Positions 8,253 through 15,573 of a stretch of DNA of 17,439 nucleotides are shown piece after piece. The notes beneath the pieces were generated by a model that saw only the letters and a program-made list of their open reading frames with translations, ran no database searches and was not told the DNA's origin. The DNA is from Chlorobiaceae bacterium (GTDB taxonomy: Bacteria > Bacteroidota > Chlorobiia > Chlorobiales > Chlorobiaceae). The stretch covers positions 1-17,439 of the forward strand of contig JAAXUM010000005.1 of assembly GCA_013336025.1 (NCBI GenBank). Reading direction: 5' to 3'. Position 1 is the first letter of the stretch. Each line of letters starts with the position of its first letter. Both the position numbers and the translations under genes were made by a program.

Positions 8253-9164
8253 ATGTCTATTCTTGTTGTCGGCTCGCTTGCTTTTGACGATATTGAAACC
8301 CCTTTCGGGCACTCGCCTGATACCCTGGGCGGTTCTTCTACCTATATTGCCCTTTCGGCAAGTTATTTTACTGACAAGGTGGAGATGGTTGGCGTTGTTG
8401 GTGCTGACTTTGAAGACGAACATTTTCAGTTACTCCACTCAAGAGACGTCGATACAAAAGGCATTAAAAAGGTAGAAGATGGCAAAACCTTCCGCTGGGC
8501 CGGTCGGTACCACTATGATATGAATACACGGGACACACTTGATACCCAGTTGAATGTTTTTGCCGATTTCGATCCCCACGTGCCATATGAATACCGTAAA
8601 GCTGAATTTGTCTGCCTTGGCAATATCGACCCCGAACTCCAGATCAAGGTACTTGACCAGATCACCCATCCGAAACTCGTGATCTGCGACACCATGAATT
8701 TCTGGATCGAGGGAAAACCTGAAGAGCTCAAAAAAACACTGTCTCGTGTTGACATATTTATCATTAATGACAGTGAGGCCCGACTGTTAAGCGGAGATCC
8801 CAATCTGGTGAAATCCGCAAGAATCATCAGAGCAATGGGGCCGAAAACCCTTATTATCAAAAAAGGTGAACACGGAGCACTGCTCTTTACCGATAACGGC
8901 ATCTTTGTTGCCCCTGCATTTCCGCTTGAGTCGATCTATGACCCAACTGGAGCTGGCGACACCTTTGCCGGTGGATTTATCGGACATCTCGCCCGTTGCG
9001 AATCCATTACCGAGTCAGAAATGCGCAAAGCAGTCCTTTATGGCAGTGCCATGGCAAGTTTCTGTGTTGAAAAATTCGGAACAGAAAAGCTTCTTGATCT
9101 TGACCTTCTTGAAATTGAAGATCGCTATGAAAGCTTCCGCGATCTGTCGAAAATCGAGGATTGA
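8253..9164 (+). CDS. PfkB (ribokinase)-family carbohydrate/nucleoside kinase
   Basis: A 303-residue kinase that should transfer the ATP gamma-phosphate to a sugar, nucleoside or related alcohol. The second PfkB signature DPTGAGDTFAGGF starts at 230, with catalytic base Asp236 and the GAGD anion hole. An N-terminal LGGSSTYIALSAS segment (25-37) matches the substrate-binding GGxxxN-like region, with Ser-Thr where many ribokinases have Asn. The middle contains IINDSEARLLSG (170-181), the usual N-x-x-E region, and LIIKKGEHGALLF (200-212). The substrate cannot be read from sequence: adenosine, ribose and fructose-type specificities are all in this superfamily, and the RYHYDMNTRDTLDTQLNVF segment (85-103) is not a signature I can assign. 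No strong ribosome binding site precedes the ATG. It lies between the GH13-like gene and the symporter gene. Confidence 0.88.
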   Translation: MSILVVGSLAFDDIETPFGHSPDTLGGSSTYIALSASYFTDKVEMVGVVGADFEDEHFQLLHSRDVDTKGIKKVEDGKTFRWAGRYHYDMNTRDTLDTQLNVFADFDPHVPYEYRKAEFVCLGNIDPELQIKVLDQITHPKLVICDTMNFWIEGKPEELKKTLSRVDIFIINDSEARLLSGDPNLVKSARIIRAMGPKTLIIKKGEHGALLFTDNGIFVAPAFPLESIYDPTGAGDTFAGGFIGHLARCESITESEMRKAVLYGSAMASFCVEKFGTEKLLDLDLLEIEDRYESFRDLSKIED

Positions 9165-9180
9165 CTCATTTGAGTGAACA

Positions 9181-9243
9181 GGAACGCGCGATCACCTGAA
9201 TAACTCTTCCTTAACAGAGCAACCCCAAGTGATCGCACGTTCC
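9181..9243. repeat. 15-bp imperfect inverted repeat after the PfkB gene
   Basis: Arms GGAACGCGCGATCAC (9181-9195) and GTGATCGCACGTTCC (9229-9243) pair at 14 of 15 positions, with one C/A mismatch and a 33-nt spacer. No T tract follows, so it is not a standard intrinsic terminator. It fills most of the 120-bp gap between the kinase gene and the symporter gene and could be an operator pair, an mRNA stability element or a terminator of another type. Confidence 0.6.
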
Positions 9244-9284
9244 GAATAATAGCGCTGACAAAAAATCTTATCCATAGCAAGGCC

Positions 9285-11051
9285 ATGGAGACATTAACGC
9301 TTCTCGACTACTCATTTATTGTCGGATACCTTCTGCTGACACTGTTTATCGGATTGTTATTTTCAAAAAAAGCCTCTGAAAATGTTGGTGAATTTTTTCT
9401 TTCGGGCAGAAAATTACCATGGTGGATTGCCGGAACCGGTATGGTGGCAACAACCTTTGCCGCCGACACACCTCTTGCCGTAACAGGATTAGTAGCAAAA
9501 AACGGTATTGCCGGAAACTGGGTCTGGTGGACGTTTGTCTCTGGTGGAATGCTGACTGTTTTCTTTTTCGCGAGACTCTGGCGTCGGTCAAATATTCTTA
9601 CCGACCTTGAATTTATCGAAATCCGATACAGCGGCGCTGCTGCCAAATTTCTTCGGGGATTCAAGGCGCTCTATTTCGGCCTTTTTATCAATTCGATCAT
9701 AATCGGCTGGGTTAATCTTGCGATGTACAAGATTATCAGGATCATGGTTCCTGAGCTCAATCCGGAACTCACGATTATATCTCTGGTTATTCTCACGACC
9801 ATCTACTCGGGACTTTCCGGGTTATGGGGTGTTTCGATTACTGACGCTGTTCAGTTTGTCATTGCCATGACAGGTTGCATCATCCTTGCCGTTCTTGCAC
9901 TGCAGGCTCCTGCCGTTGCCGGTATCTCCGGTTTACAGGAATCCCTTCCGGCCTGGATGTTTGACTTTTATCCCTCACTTTCCGGCACTAACGAGACGCC
10001 GCAGCAAGGTATCGGGGCGTTTTCACTCCCCTTCGCTTCGTTTGCCGCAATGGCGTTTGTCCAATGGTGGGCATCATGGTACCCTGGTTCTGAACCTGGT
10101 GGCGGCGGCTATATCGCACAGCGAATGATGAGCGCCAAAGATGAAAAACACTCTCTTCTTGCAACACTCTGGTTTACCGTTGCTCACTACTGTCTTCGTC
10201 CATGGCCATGGATCATTGTCGCTCTTGCAAGTCTGGTCATGTTCCCTGACCTGCCTCTTGAGCAGAAAGAGGACGGATTTGTCTATGTCATGAAAACTGT
10301 TCTGCCTTCGGGACTGAAAGGACTGCTGGTGGCAGCATTTCTTGCGGCATACATGTCAACCCTTTCAACCCATCTGAACTGGGGAACAAGTTATCTGATT
10401 AACGATTTCTATAAACGATTTCTGAAACCGGAAGCAGAAGGCTCGCACCTGGTCACTGCATCAAAAATTGTTACCGGTCTGATCGCCATCTTCTCACTGT
10501 TTATAACCTTCTATGTGCTCAAAACCATTACAGGAGCATGGGAATTCATTATTCAATGTGGTGCGGGTACAGGTTTTGTATTGATTTTCCGCTGGTTCTG
10601 GTGGCGACTCAACGCATGGAGTGAAATCACCTCAATGATTGCACCTTTTCTTGCCTATGCATGGATTACTTTTTTCACCTCTATCACGTTTCCGGACTCA
10701 TTGTTCATTATCGTCCTGTTTACAATATCGTTAACACTGATTGTGACATTTTTGACTCCTCCGACTGAAACCGGCCGTCTCCAGTCATTTTACAGAACCA
10801 CAAGAGTTGGTGGTGTTCTTTGGAAAAAAATATCTGCAACGATGCCTGATGTCGAATCAGACAAGGGCTTTGTCATGCTTTTCATTGACTGGCTTCTCGG
10901 CATTATCCTTGTTTACACGGTACTGTTCGGAACCGGAAAACTCATCTTTGGAGATCCACTGCAGGCGGTTATATACTTCACAGTCGCCCTCGGTGCCGGA
11001 ACGCTTATTTACAGAGACATGAACCGGCGAGGATGGAACAATCTGAAATAA
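9285..11051 (+). CDS. sodium/solute symporter, SSS family
   Basis: An inner-membrane secondary transporter of the solute:sodium symporter family (TC 2.A.21), 588 residues with more than a dozen hydrophobic segments spread over the whole chain. Family features include FFLSGRKLPWWIAGTGMVAT (37-56), TTIYSGLSGLWGVSITDAVQF (171-191), WYPGSEPGGGGYIAQRMM (265-282), and YMSTLSTHLNWGTSYLINDFY (356-376), where the Ser/Thr residues correspond to the sodium site helix. The solute could be a sugar, proline, pantothenate or another small organic; the sequence does not tell me which. The extended C-terminus beyond 500 adds one or two further membrane segments. AAGG lies only two bases before the ATG, so it is a poor ribosome binding site. 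The gene overlaps or abuts maf at its 3' end, suggesting co-transcription without implying shared function. Confidence 0.92.
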   Translation: METLTLLDYSFIVGYLLLTLFIGLLFSKKASENVGEFFLSGRKLPWWIAGTGMVATTFAADTPLAVTGLVAKNGIAGNWVWWTFVSGGMLTVFFFARLWRRSNILTDLEFIEIRYSGAAAKFLRGFKALYFGLFINSIIIGWVNLAMYKIIRIMVPELNPELTIISLVILTTIYSGLSGLWGVSITDAVQFVIAMTGCIILAVLALQAPAVAGISGLQESLPAWMFDFYPSLSGTNETPQQGIGAFSLPFASFAAMAFVQWWASWYPGSEPGGGGYIAQRMMSAKDEKHSLLATLWFTVAHYCLRPWPWIIVALASLVMFPDLPLEQKEDGFVYVMKTVLPSGLKGLLVAAFLAAYMSTLSTHLNWGTSYLINDFYKRFLKPEAEGSHLVTASKIVTGLIAIFSLFITFYVLKTITGAWEFIIQCGAGTGFVLIFRWFWWRLNAWSEITSMIAPFLAYAWITFFTSITFPDSLFIIVLFTISLTLIVTFLTPPTETGRLQSFYRTTRVGGVLWKKISATMPDVESDKGFVMLFIDWLLGIILVYTVLFGTGKLIFGDPLQAVIYFTVALGAGTLIYRDMNRRGWNNLK

Positions 11052-11644
11052 ACCTCGCAATGGAAAGACCCTTATTGATTCTTGCATCACAATCTCCCCG
11101 CAGAAAGGAAATTCTTTCACTCATGCGGCATCCTTTTGAGATCATCCCGGTTGATACACCGGAAAATCTTGACGACCGATTAAGCATTGAAGAAAACGTT
11201 GCCTTGATTGCTCTTGAAAAAGCCAAAGCAGCAGAGCCATACAGAACAGAAAAAGATACCATCATTTTAGGAGCAGACACTGTTGTTGCCTTTGAAGACC
11301 GGATTCTTGGAAAACCCCTGAACTTCGATGAAGCATTTGTAATGCTCACAAAGCTGCAAAACGCAACCCACAGGGTCCACACCGGATTTGCGCTGTGCTC
11401 CACTCTGAAACAATACACCGAATGTGTAACAACAACGGTCACCATTGCACCCATGAGCAGTCGTGAAATCAAGGGTTACCTCACTGAAATGAAACCGTTT
11501 GACAAAGCCGGCTCTTATGGCATACAGGACCCGCTGATGGCCTGTTACATTCAGCGGATCGATGGCTGCTATTATAACGTGGCCGGTTTGCCGCTTTCAA
11601 GAGTTCATGCAGCACTGCACACACTCTTTTCAGCAGAAAAATAA
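11033..11644 (+). CDS. maf: Maf-family nucleotide pyrophosphatase (dTTP/UTP type)
   Basis: Hydrolyses non-canonical or excess nucleoside triphosphates to monophosphates and pyrophosphate; it was historically called a septum formation inhibitor. The family motif ASQSPRRKEIL lies near the N-terminus, GADTVVAFEDRILGKP follows mid-protein, and DKAGSYGIQD marks the YhdE-like (dTTP/UTP) subgroup, which normally reads DKAGAYGIQ. Length is 203 residues from the ATG at 11033, which overlaps the symporter end by 19 bases. The ATG at 11060 (MERPLLILASQSPRR) is the more usual family start and avoids the overlap. GAGG abuts the first ATG without spacing, so the start is undecided. miaA follows 10 bases after the stop. 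Confidence 0.93.
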   Translation: MEQSEINLAMERPLLILASQSPRRKEILSLMRHPFEIIPVDTPENLDDRLSIEENVALIALEKAKAAEPYRTEKDTIILGADTVVAFEDRILGKPLNFDEAFVMLTKLQNATHRVHTGFALCSTLKQYTECVTTTVTIAPMSSREIKGYLTEMKPFDKAGSYGIQDPLMACYIQRIDGCYYNVAGLPLSRVHAALHTLFSAEK

Positions 11645-11648
11645 AGGG
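11643..11648 (+). promoter_or_regulatory. ribosome binding site deciding the miaA start
   Basis: AAAGGG overlaps the maf stop codon and is followed by six bases and the ATG at 11655. It abuts the alternative ATG at 11649, leaving that one no spacing. This places miaA translation right behind maf, consistent with coupling. Confidence 0.6.
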
Positions 11649-11654
11649 ATGCCC

Positions 11655-12614
11655 ATGCACGACGTCAACCGGCAAAACACGATTCTTGCCATTCTTGGAC
11701 CTACAGCATCAGGCAAATCCGCACTCGCTTTCAACATTGCAAAGGAGATAAACGCAGAGATCATTTCCGCCGACTCAAGGCAGATCTATCGAGAACTGAA
11801 TATCGGTTCCGCAAAACCATCTCCGGAAACACTGCGTGAGATCAAACACCACTTCATTAATGAATTGTCCATAGGTGATCCCTTTACAGCCGGAGATTTT
11901 GCACGGCAGGCATCAAAAAGAATCCATAGCATTCTTCAGTCAGGAAAAAATGCAATTATTGCCGGAGGATCAACACTCTATCTTGAAGCTTTGCTGTACG
12001 GATTTGCCGATCTGCCACCGTCTGACACGGAAAAAAGAAAACAACTTGCCATTGAACTTGAAACCCTTGGAAGCCGACACCTGTTTGAGCGCCTCAGGAA
12101 ACTTGATCCTCAGCAGGCGGCAACACTTGATCACACCAAAACGCACCGAATGGTAAGAAGTCTTGAAATAATTGAACTGAGCGGACTTACCGTATCGGAG
12201 ATGCAGAAAAAGCATATTCAGCCACTTGCCGGTATCAACGTCATAACCTGCGGACTCTCACTGCCGCGCCCACTGCTTTATGAAAGAATAAACCAGAGAA
12301 CTGACCAGATGCTTGCCTCGGGGCTTCTGCAGGAAGCAAAAAGCCTCTTTACCAAATACTCCCCGTGCGGCGATGTAATAACAACAAATGCGCTGCAAAC
12401 GGTAGGGTATCAGGAACTCTTTGCATACCTTGATGGAAAAACCGATTTCATGAGAGCAATTACCCTGATTAAACAGCATACTCGTAATTATGCAAAACGC
12501 CAGTTGACTTTTTTTAAAAATAGGCTTAACGTTAACTGGGTGGAAGCTCCTGATAATGAACATGAGCTCTCGGTATTAACCGCTTCATGTTGCAGGATGA
12601 TTACCGAAAACTGA
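11655..12614 (+). CDS. miaA: tRNA dimethylallyltransferase MiaA
   Basis: Transfers a dimethylallyl group to N6 of adenosine 37 in tRNAs that read UNN codons. From the ATG at 11655 the protein has 319 residues, the family norm. The P-loop GPTASGKS is at 15-22, followed by SADSRQIY (38-45) and IGSAKPS, the substrate-binding segment. AGGSTLYLEALLYG is the conserved central helix, and the C-terminal part shows TVGYQELF and IKQHTRNYAKRQLTFFK, typical of MiaA. The open frame extends back to 11562 inside maf, but that extension lacks family similarity and the AAAGGG site selects 11655 (or 11649). Probable operon with maf and the symporter gene upstream. A 155-bp gap with an inverted repeat separates it from the STAS gene. 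Confidence 0.96.
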   Translation: MHDVNRQNTILAILGPTASGKSALAFNIAKEINAEIISADSRQIYRELNIGSAKPSPETLREIKHHFINELSIGDPFTAGDFARQASKRIHSILQSGKNAIIAGGSTLYLEALLYGFADLPPSDTEKRKQLAIELETLGSRHLFERLRKLDPQQAATLDHTKTHRMVRSLEIIELSGLTVSEMQKKHIQPLAGINVITCGLSLPRPLLYERINQRTDQMLASGLLQEAKSLFTKYSPCGDVITTNALQTVGYQELFAYLDGKTDFMRAITLIKQHTRNYAKRQLTFFKNRLNVNWVEAPDNEHELSVLTASCCRMITEN

Positions 12615-12652
12615 TTCATTCTGTTTTAAGCGGTGTTAAAATTCACCTGCAC

Positions 12653-12707
12653 AAGCATTGATCAAGGGCTGTAAAATGTGTTTCTTATTCGAAATTGATC
12701 AATGCTT
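12653..12707. repeat. 13-bp perfect inverted repeat built on TTGATCAA boxes
   Basis: AAGCATTGATCAA (12653-12665) and TTGATCAATGCTT (12695-12707) are exact reverse complements with a 29-nt spacer. Each arm contains the self-palindrome TTGATCAA (12658-12665 and 12695-12702), so the region could bind dimeric regulators at two sites 37 bp apart, or fold into a hairpin in RNA. There is no T tract. It is in the gap between miaA and the STAS gene, 63 bases before the preferred STAS start. Confidence 0.7.
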
Positions 12708-12769
12708 TCTTCATCATTAATGCAAAGAGCAACGAGCCTGCTCTATCAGAGATAACCAGAAGTACCGCC

Positions 12770-13396
12770 ATGAAAAACTCAGTCTCTTCACGAAAAGATT
12801 TGACCATTCTGAAAATTGAAGAGGAAGTCTTTGATTTCCGGCATGCTGCATTTTTCAGGCAAACCATAGAAAGCCTCGTCAGCAATGAAAACAGCAAAAA
12901 CCTTATCATTGATTTTTCGCACGTTAAAGCTATCGACTCCTCCGGCATAAGTTCAATGCTCCTTGCACATCAACTCTCCAATCAATGTCATGGACTGGCA
13001 ATTTTTGTCGCCTTGTGCCAGCAGATAAAGGATCTTTTAAAACTCACCAACCTTGACAAACAGCTCTACATTTTTTCATCAATAAATGAGGTCATGACGC
13101 TTGTTGAACCAAGCAAGAAAAACAAGCGCGGTGCACGAGGAAAAGTTGATATCCCACCTGACGAGCCTGTAGACGACATCTGTTTTGATCTCGACATCAT
13201 TCCTGAAGTGGCTTTGCCTGATGAGCATATGGAGCATGCACTGGCTGATGCCGATTCTGAACCGGACGAGGAGCTGGATCCTGATCTGGCTGATGACACA
13301 TCGGAACTTTCCCCGGAACCGCCACAAAAAGAAGAAAGCTCAAAAAAAAGAGGGCGACCAAAAAAAAGCAGAAAAAACGATTCTGGAATAGAATAG
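12770..13396 (+). CDS. STAS-domain protein with acidic tail and AT-hook-like C-terminus
   Basis: From the ATG at 12770 (208 residues) the first 110 residues form a STAS domain of the anti-sigma-factor antagonist type. DFSHVKAIDSSGISSML matches the SpoIIAA phosphorylation loop, with candidate phospho-Ser57 or Ser58 in DSSG. After the domain come a basic patch (KKNKRGARGK, about 116-125), a stretch of about 75 residues very rich in Asp and Glu, and a basic end containing KKRGRPKKSRK, where RGRP is the AT-hook core. The family role would be binding a serine kinase/anti-sigma partner; the acidic plus RGRP arrangement recalls HMGA and Myxococcus CarD, which is an analogy only. Translation could begin at TTG 12695, but that codon is inside an inverted repeat and the extra 25 residues have no domain match. 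The downstream hydroxylase gene is 67 bp away. Confidence 0.8.
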   Translation: MKNSVSSRKDLTILKIEEEVFDFRHAAFFRQTIESLVSNENSKNLIIDFSHVKAIDSSGISSMLLAHQLSNQCHGLAIFVALCQQIKDLLKLTNLDKQLYIFSSINEVMTLVEPSKKNKRGARGKVDIPPDEPVDDICFDLDIIPEVALPDEHMEHALADADSEPDEELDPDLADDTSELSPEPPQKEESSKKRGRPKKSRKNDSGIE

Positions 13397-13463
13397 AAAA
13401 GGCTTATCGATGCTCTTTTCACAACTTGTCTTACTCCCGAAAAACAGGTAAAAAAGAGAAGAG

Positions 13464-14237
13464 ATGAAAATCCTGCAAATCATATCACTCTTAACAACAC
13501 TTTCTTCTGCAGGCTTTTTTTGGGTGCTTGAAGGTTTACATCCATTTTTCAAACCAACCGTTGACCGAAACACCCATGCTGTTTCCAATTTTGGCATGGC
13601 TGCCTGCAACCTTCTGATTCTTTTTCCCTCAATGTTACTGATGGCTTCAGTACTTGAAAGAACCAATGTATTCTGGCCAGGAATCAAGGGTTCAGGTATA
13701 CCGGCCTGGATGCAGACGATCGCAATTCTCACCATTCTTGATTGCTGGATGTATTGCTGGCACCGTATGAACCATGAAGTAACTTTTTTCTGGCGCTTCC
13801 ATTCAATCCATCACAGCGATCCGATAATTGATGTCACCACAGCATGGCGATTTCACTTTATGGAAATACTCTTTTCTGAACTGCTTAAACTTCCCGTTTT
13901 CATTCTGATCGGCGCAGGAATCGAGGATATCCTTCTTTATACCATTCTGATGACACCAGTCATTGCATTTCATCACAGTAATGTGAAAATACCCGATCAG
14001 ATCGACAAAATACTTCGGAACGTTATCCCTACCCCGCTCCTTCACCGTATTCACCACTCCATTATTCGAAAAGAGCATGATACAAACTACGGAAGCATGC
14101 TTTCTTTATGGGACAGAATTTTCCGGAGTTTCCTTTTGAAAAATGAGATCGGATCAATAAAAATTGGTCTTTCAGAAGAAAGCTCCATCAACCGGCAGAC
14201 AATATCAGCATTACTTCTCAAGCCATTCAAAACCTGA
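13464..14237 (+). CDS. fatty acid hydroxylase / sterol desaturase-superfamily membrane protein
   Basis: An integral membrane di-iron oxygenase candidate, 257 residues with several hydrophobic segments (about 2-20, 46-62, 82-98, 138-170). The eight-histidine-type clusters are visible: HRMNH (100-104), HSIHH (113-117), HH (170-171) and HRIHH (194-198), plus His131 and His205. In this superfamily these bind two irons and use O2 to hydroxylate or desaturate lipids, sterols or carotenoids. The substrate cannot be read from sequence. A purine-rich GAGAAGAG precedes the ATG directly. It stands 101 bp upstream of two cyclopropane synthase genes on the same strand, which suggests a lipid substrate. 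In an anaerobe an O2-dependent enzyme would be odd, so the physiological use is open. Confidence 0.85.
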   Translation: MKILQIISLLTTLSSAGFFWVLEGLHPFFKPTVDRNTHAVSNFGMAACNLLILFPSMLLMASVLERTNVFWPGIKGSGIPAWMQTIAILTILDCWMYCWHRMNHEVTFFWRFHSIHHSDPIIDVTTAWRFHFMEILFSELLKLPVFILIGAGIEDILLYTILMTPVIAFHHSNVKIPDQIDKILRNVIPTPLLHRIHHSIIRKEHDTNYGSMLSLWDRIFRSFLLKNEIGSIKIGLSEESSINRQTISALLLKPFKT

Positions 14238-14338
14238 TCGGGCTTCGTTCGGTGTTGCAGTAACCGGGGATAAAATTGATTATATAGAGAAACAGGGCTG
14301 TTATCATCAAGAATGCAGTACTAACCATCAAGAAAAGC

Positions 14339-15454
14339 ATGAGCACATTTTTCAAACACAAACTCACGAAAATTCTTGCTTCCGCAGGCATCACCATTGA
14401 TGGAACAGGACCATGGGATATAAGGGTTCATGACGACCGATTTTATCAGCGGGTTCTGACGGAATCACATCTTGGAATCGGTGAGTCCTATATGGATGGA
14501 TGGTGGGACTGTGATGCTCTTGACGAGTTTTTCTTCAGAGTACTTCGCGCCAGGCTTGATACGAAAGTATCCAAAGTCCCCCGAATGATGAACAACCTCG
14601 TTGGCAAAATACTCAATCTCCAAAACACAACACGAGCATACACCGTTGGAGAAACACATTACAACATCGGCAACGACCTCTATGAAGCAATGCTCGACAA
14701 TGCCATGATGTACAGTTGTGCCTACTGGAAAAACGCTCAGGATCTGAACCAGGCGCAGGAAAACAAACTGCACCTTATTTTCAGAAAGCTCATGCTGAAA
14801 CCGGGAATGAATGTCCTCGATATCGGTTGCGGATGGGGTGGAGCAGCTAAATTTGCAGCAGAACACTATGGAGCAACAGTTACAGGATTGACCGTGTCAA
14901 GTGAACAGGTTAAGCTTGCCCGTGAAAAATGTGCCGGACTCCCTGTAAAGATCGAACTTATGGACTACCGCGACATAAGCGGCAACTTTGACCGAATATA
15001 CTCCATTGGCATGTTTGAGCATGTCGGACACAAAAATTATCGAAACTACTTTCAGATTGTGAAAAAAAGTCTGAAACAGGACGGACTTTTTCTGCTGCAT
15101 ACCATCGGAAGCAACCGCTCCGGCACCAATACCGACAAATGGACAGAAAAATATATTTTTCCTAATTCAATGCTTCCTTCAGCCAATCACATTACCAGAG
15201 CCGCTGAAGGCGTGCTTACCATGGAAGACTGGCACTCATTCGGGCACGATTACTATCTTACACTGAAGGCATGGAATGACAATATTATAAAACACCAAGC
15301 CATGCTTGGCGAACAGTATCAGGAACGGTTTTTCAGAATGTGGCATTATTATCTGTTGAGTGCAGCAGGTTCTTTCCGTGCTCGAAATGTACAGCTCTGG
15401 CAGATCTTGTATTCGCATAACGGCATTGAAGGAGCATTTGATGTTCCGCGATAG
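14339..15454 (+). CDS. cfa: cyclopropane-fatty-acyl-phospholipid synthase, paralogue 1
   Basis: A SAM-dependent enzyme that adds a methylene group across the double bond of unsaturated acyl chains in membrane phospholipids. The protein has 371 residues, close to E. coli Cfa. The N-terminal domain (1-100) contains WDIRVHDDRFY and GIGESYMDGWWDCDALDEFFFR. The methyltransferase domain has YNIGNDLYEAMLD, MYSCAYW (Cys127), SAM motif LDIGCGWGG (160-168), FEHVG with Glu227, LLHTIG with His254, and HDYYLTLKAW. Glu, His and this Tyr match the bicarbonate-binding set of Cfa. Near the C-terminus it reads SAAGSFRAR where E. coli has a cysteine (CAGAFRAR). It is colinear over its full length with the next gene. 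Related SAM enzymes that methylate or hydroxymethylate acyl chains cannot be excluded. Confidence 0.93.
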   Translation: MSTFFKHKLTKILASAGITIDGTGPWDIRVHDDRFYQRVLTESHLGIGESYMDGWWDCDALDEFFFRVLRARLDTKVSKVPRMMNNLVGKILNLQNTTRAYTVGETHYNIGNDLYEAMLDNAMMYSCAYWKNAQDLNQAQENKLHLIFRKLMLKPGMNVLDIGCGWGGAAKFAAEHYGATVTGLTVSSEQVKLAREKCAGLPVKIELMDYRDISGNFDRIYSIGMFEHVGHKNYRNYFQIVKKSLKQDGLFLLHTIGSNRSGTNTDKWTEKYIFPNSMLPSANHITRAAEGVLTMEDWHSFGHDYYLTLKAWNDNIIKHQAMLGEQYQERFFRMWHYYLLSAAGSFRARNVQLWQILYSHNGIEGAFDVPR

Positions 15455-15573
15455 ATTCAAATAGTTTGAGGGGGCGAATTTGCTCCTGTTGTTTCTGTAA
15501 AAGGACAATCGATAATCACCCATCAGCCATGGAATATCCATTGAACTCCATTCAGACACAGCATCGCACTGCA

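Noticed and set aside
6140..11051. A single sugar-utilisation operon of GH13, PfkB kinase and symporter
   Set aside because: Gaps of 120-163 bp with inverted repeats separate the genes, and no substrate can be assigned to the kinase or the transporter, so the link is only proximity.
11562..11654. Upstream extension of the miaA frame into maf
   Set aside because: The extra residues have no MiaA similarity, overlap maf, and the AAAGGG site fits the ATG at 11655.
12695..12769. TTG-initiated extension of the STAS protein
   Set aside because: The TTG is inside an inverted repeat, has no ribosome binding site, and adds residues outside the STAS domain.
13413..13458. Inverted repeat CTCTTTT/AAAAGAG before the hydroxylase gene
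   Set aside because: Only seven low-complexity pairs with a 32-nt loop; expected by chance in purine/pyrimidine-rich DNA, although it could touch the ribosome binding site.
14257..14285. TTGCAG / GATTAT promoter before Cfa paralogue 1
   Set aside because: Matches to consensus are partial (3 of 6 and 4 of 6) and the gene could equally be read from upstream.
15456..15468. TCAAA-TAG-TTTGA hairpin after Cfa paralogue 1
   Set aside because: A 5-bp AT-rich stem with a 3-nt loop and no T tract is too weak to call a terminator.
15466..15573. TTG- or ATG-initiated extension of Cfa paralogue 2
   Set aside because: The added residues have no counterpart in paralogue 1 and the nearest AAGGA is over 20 bases from the ATG at 15529.
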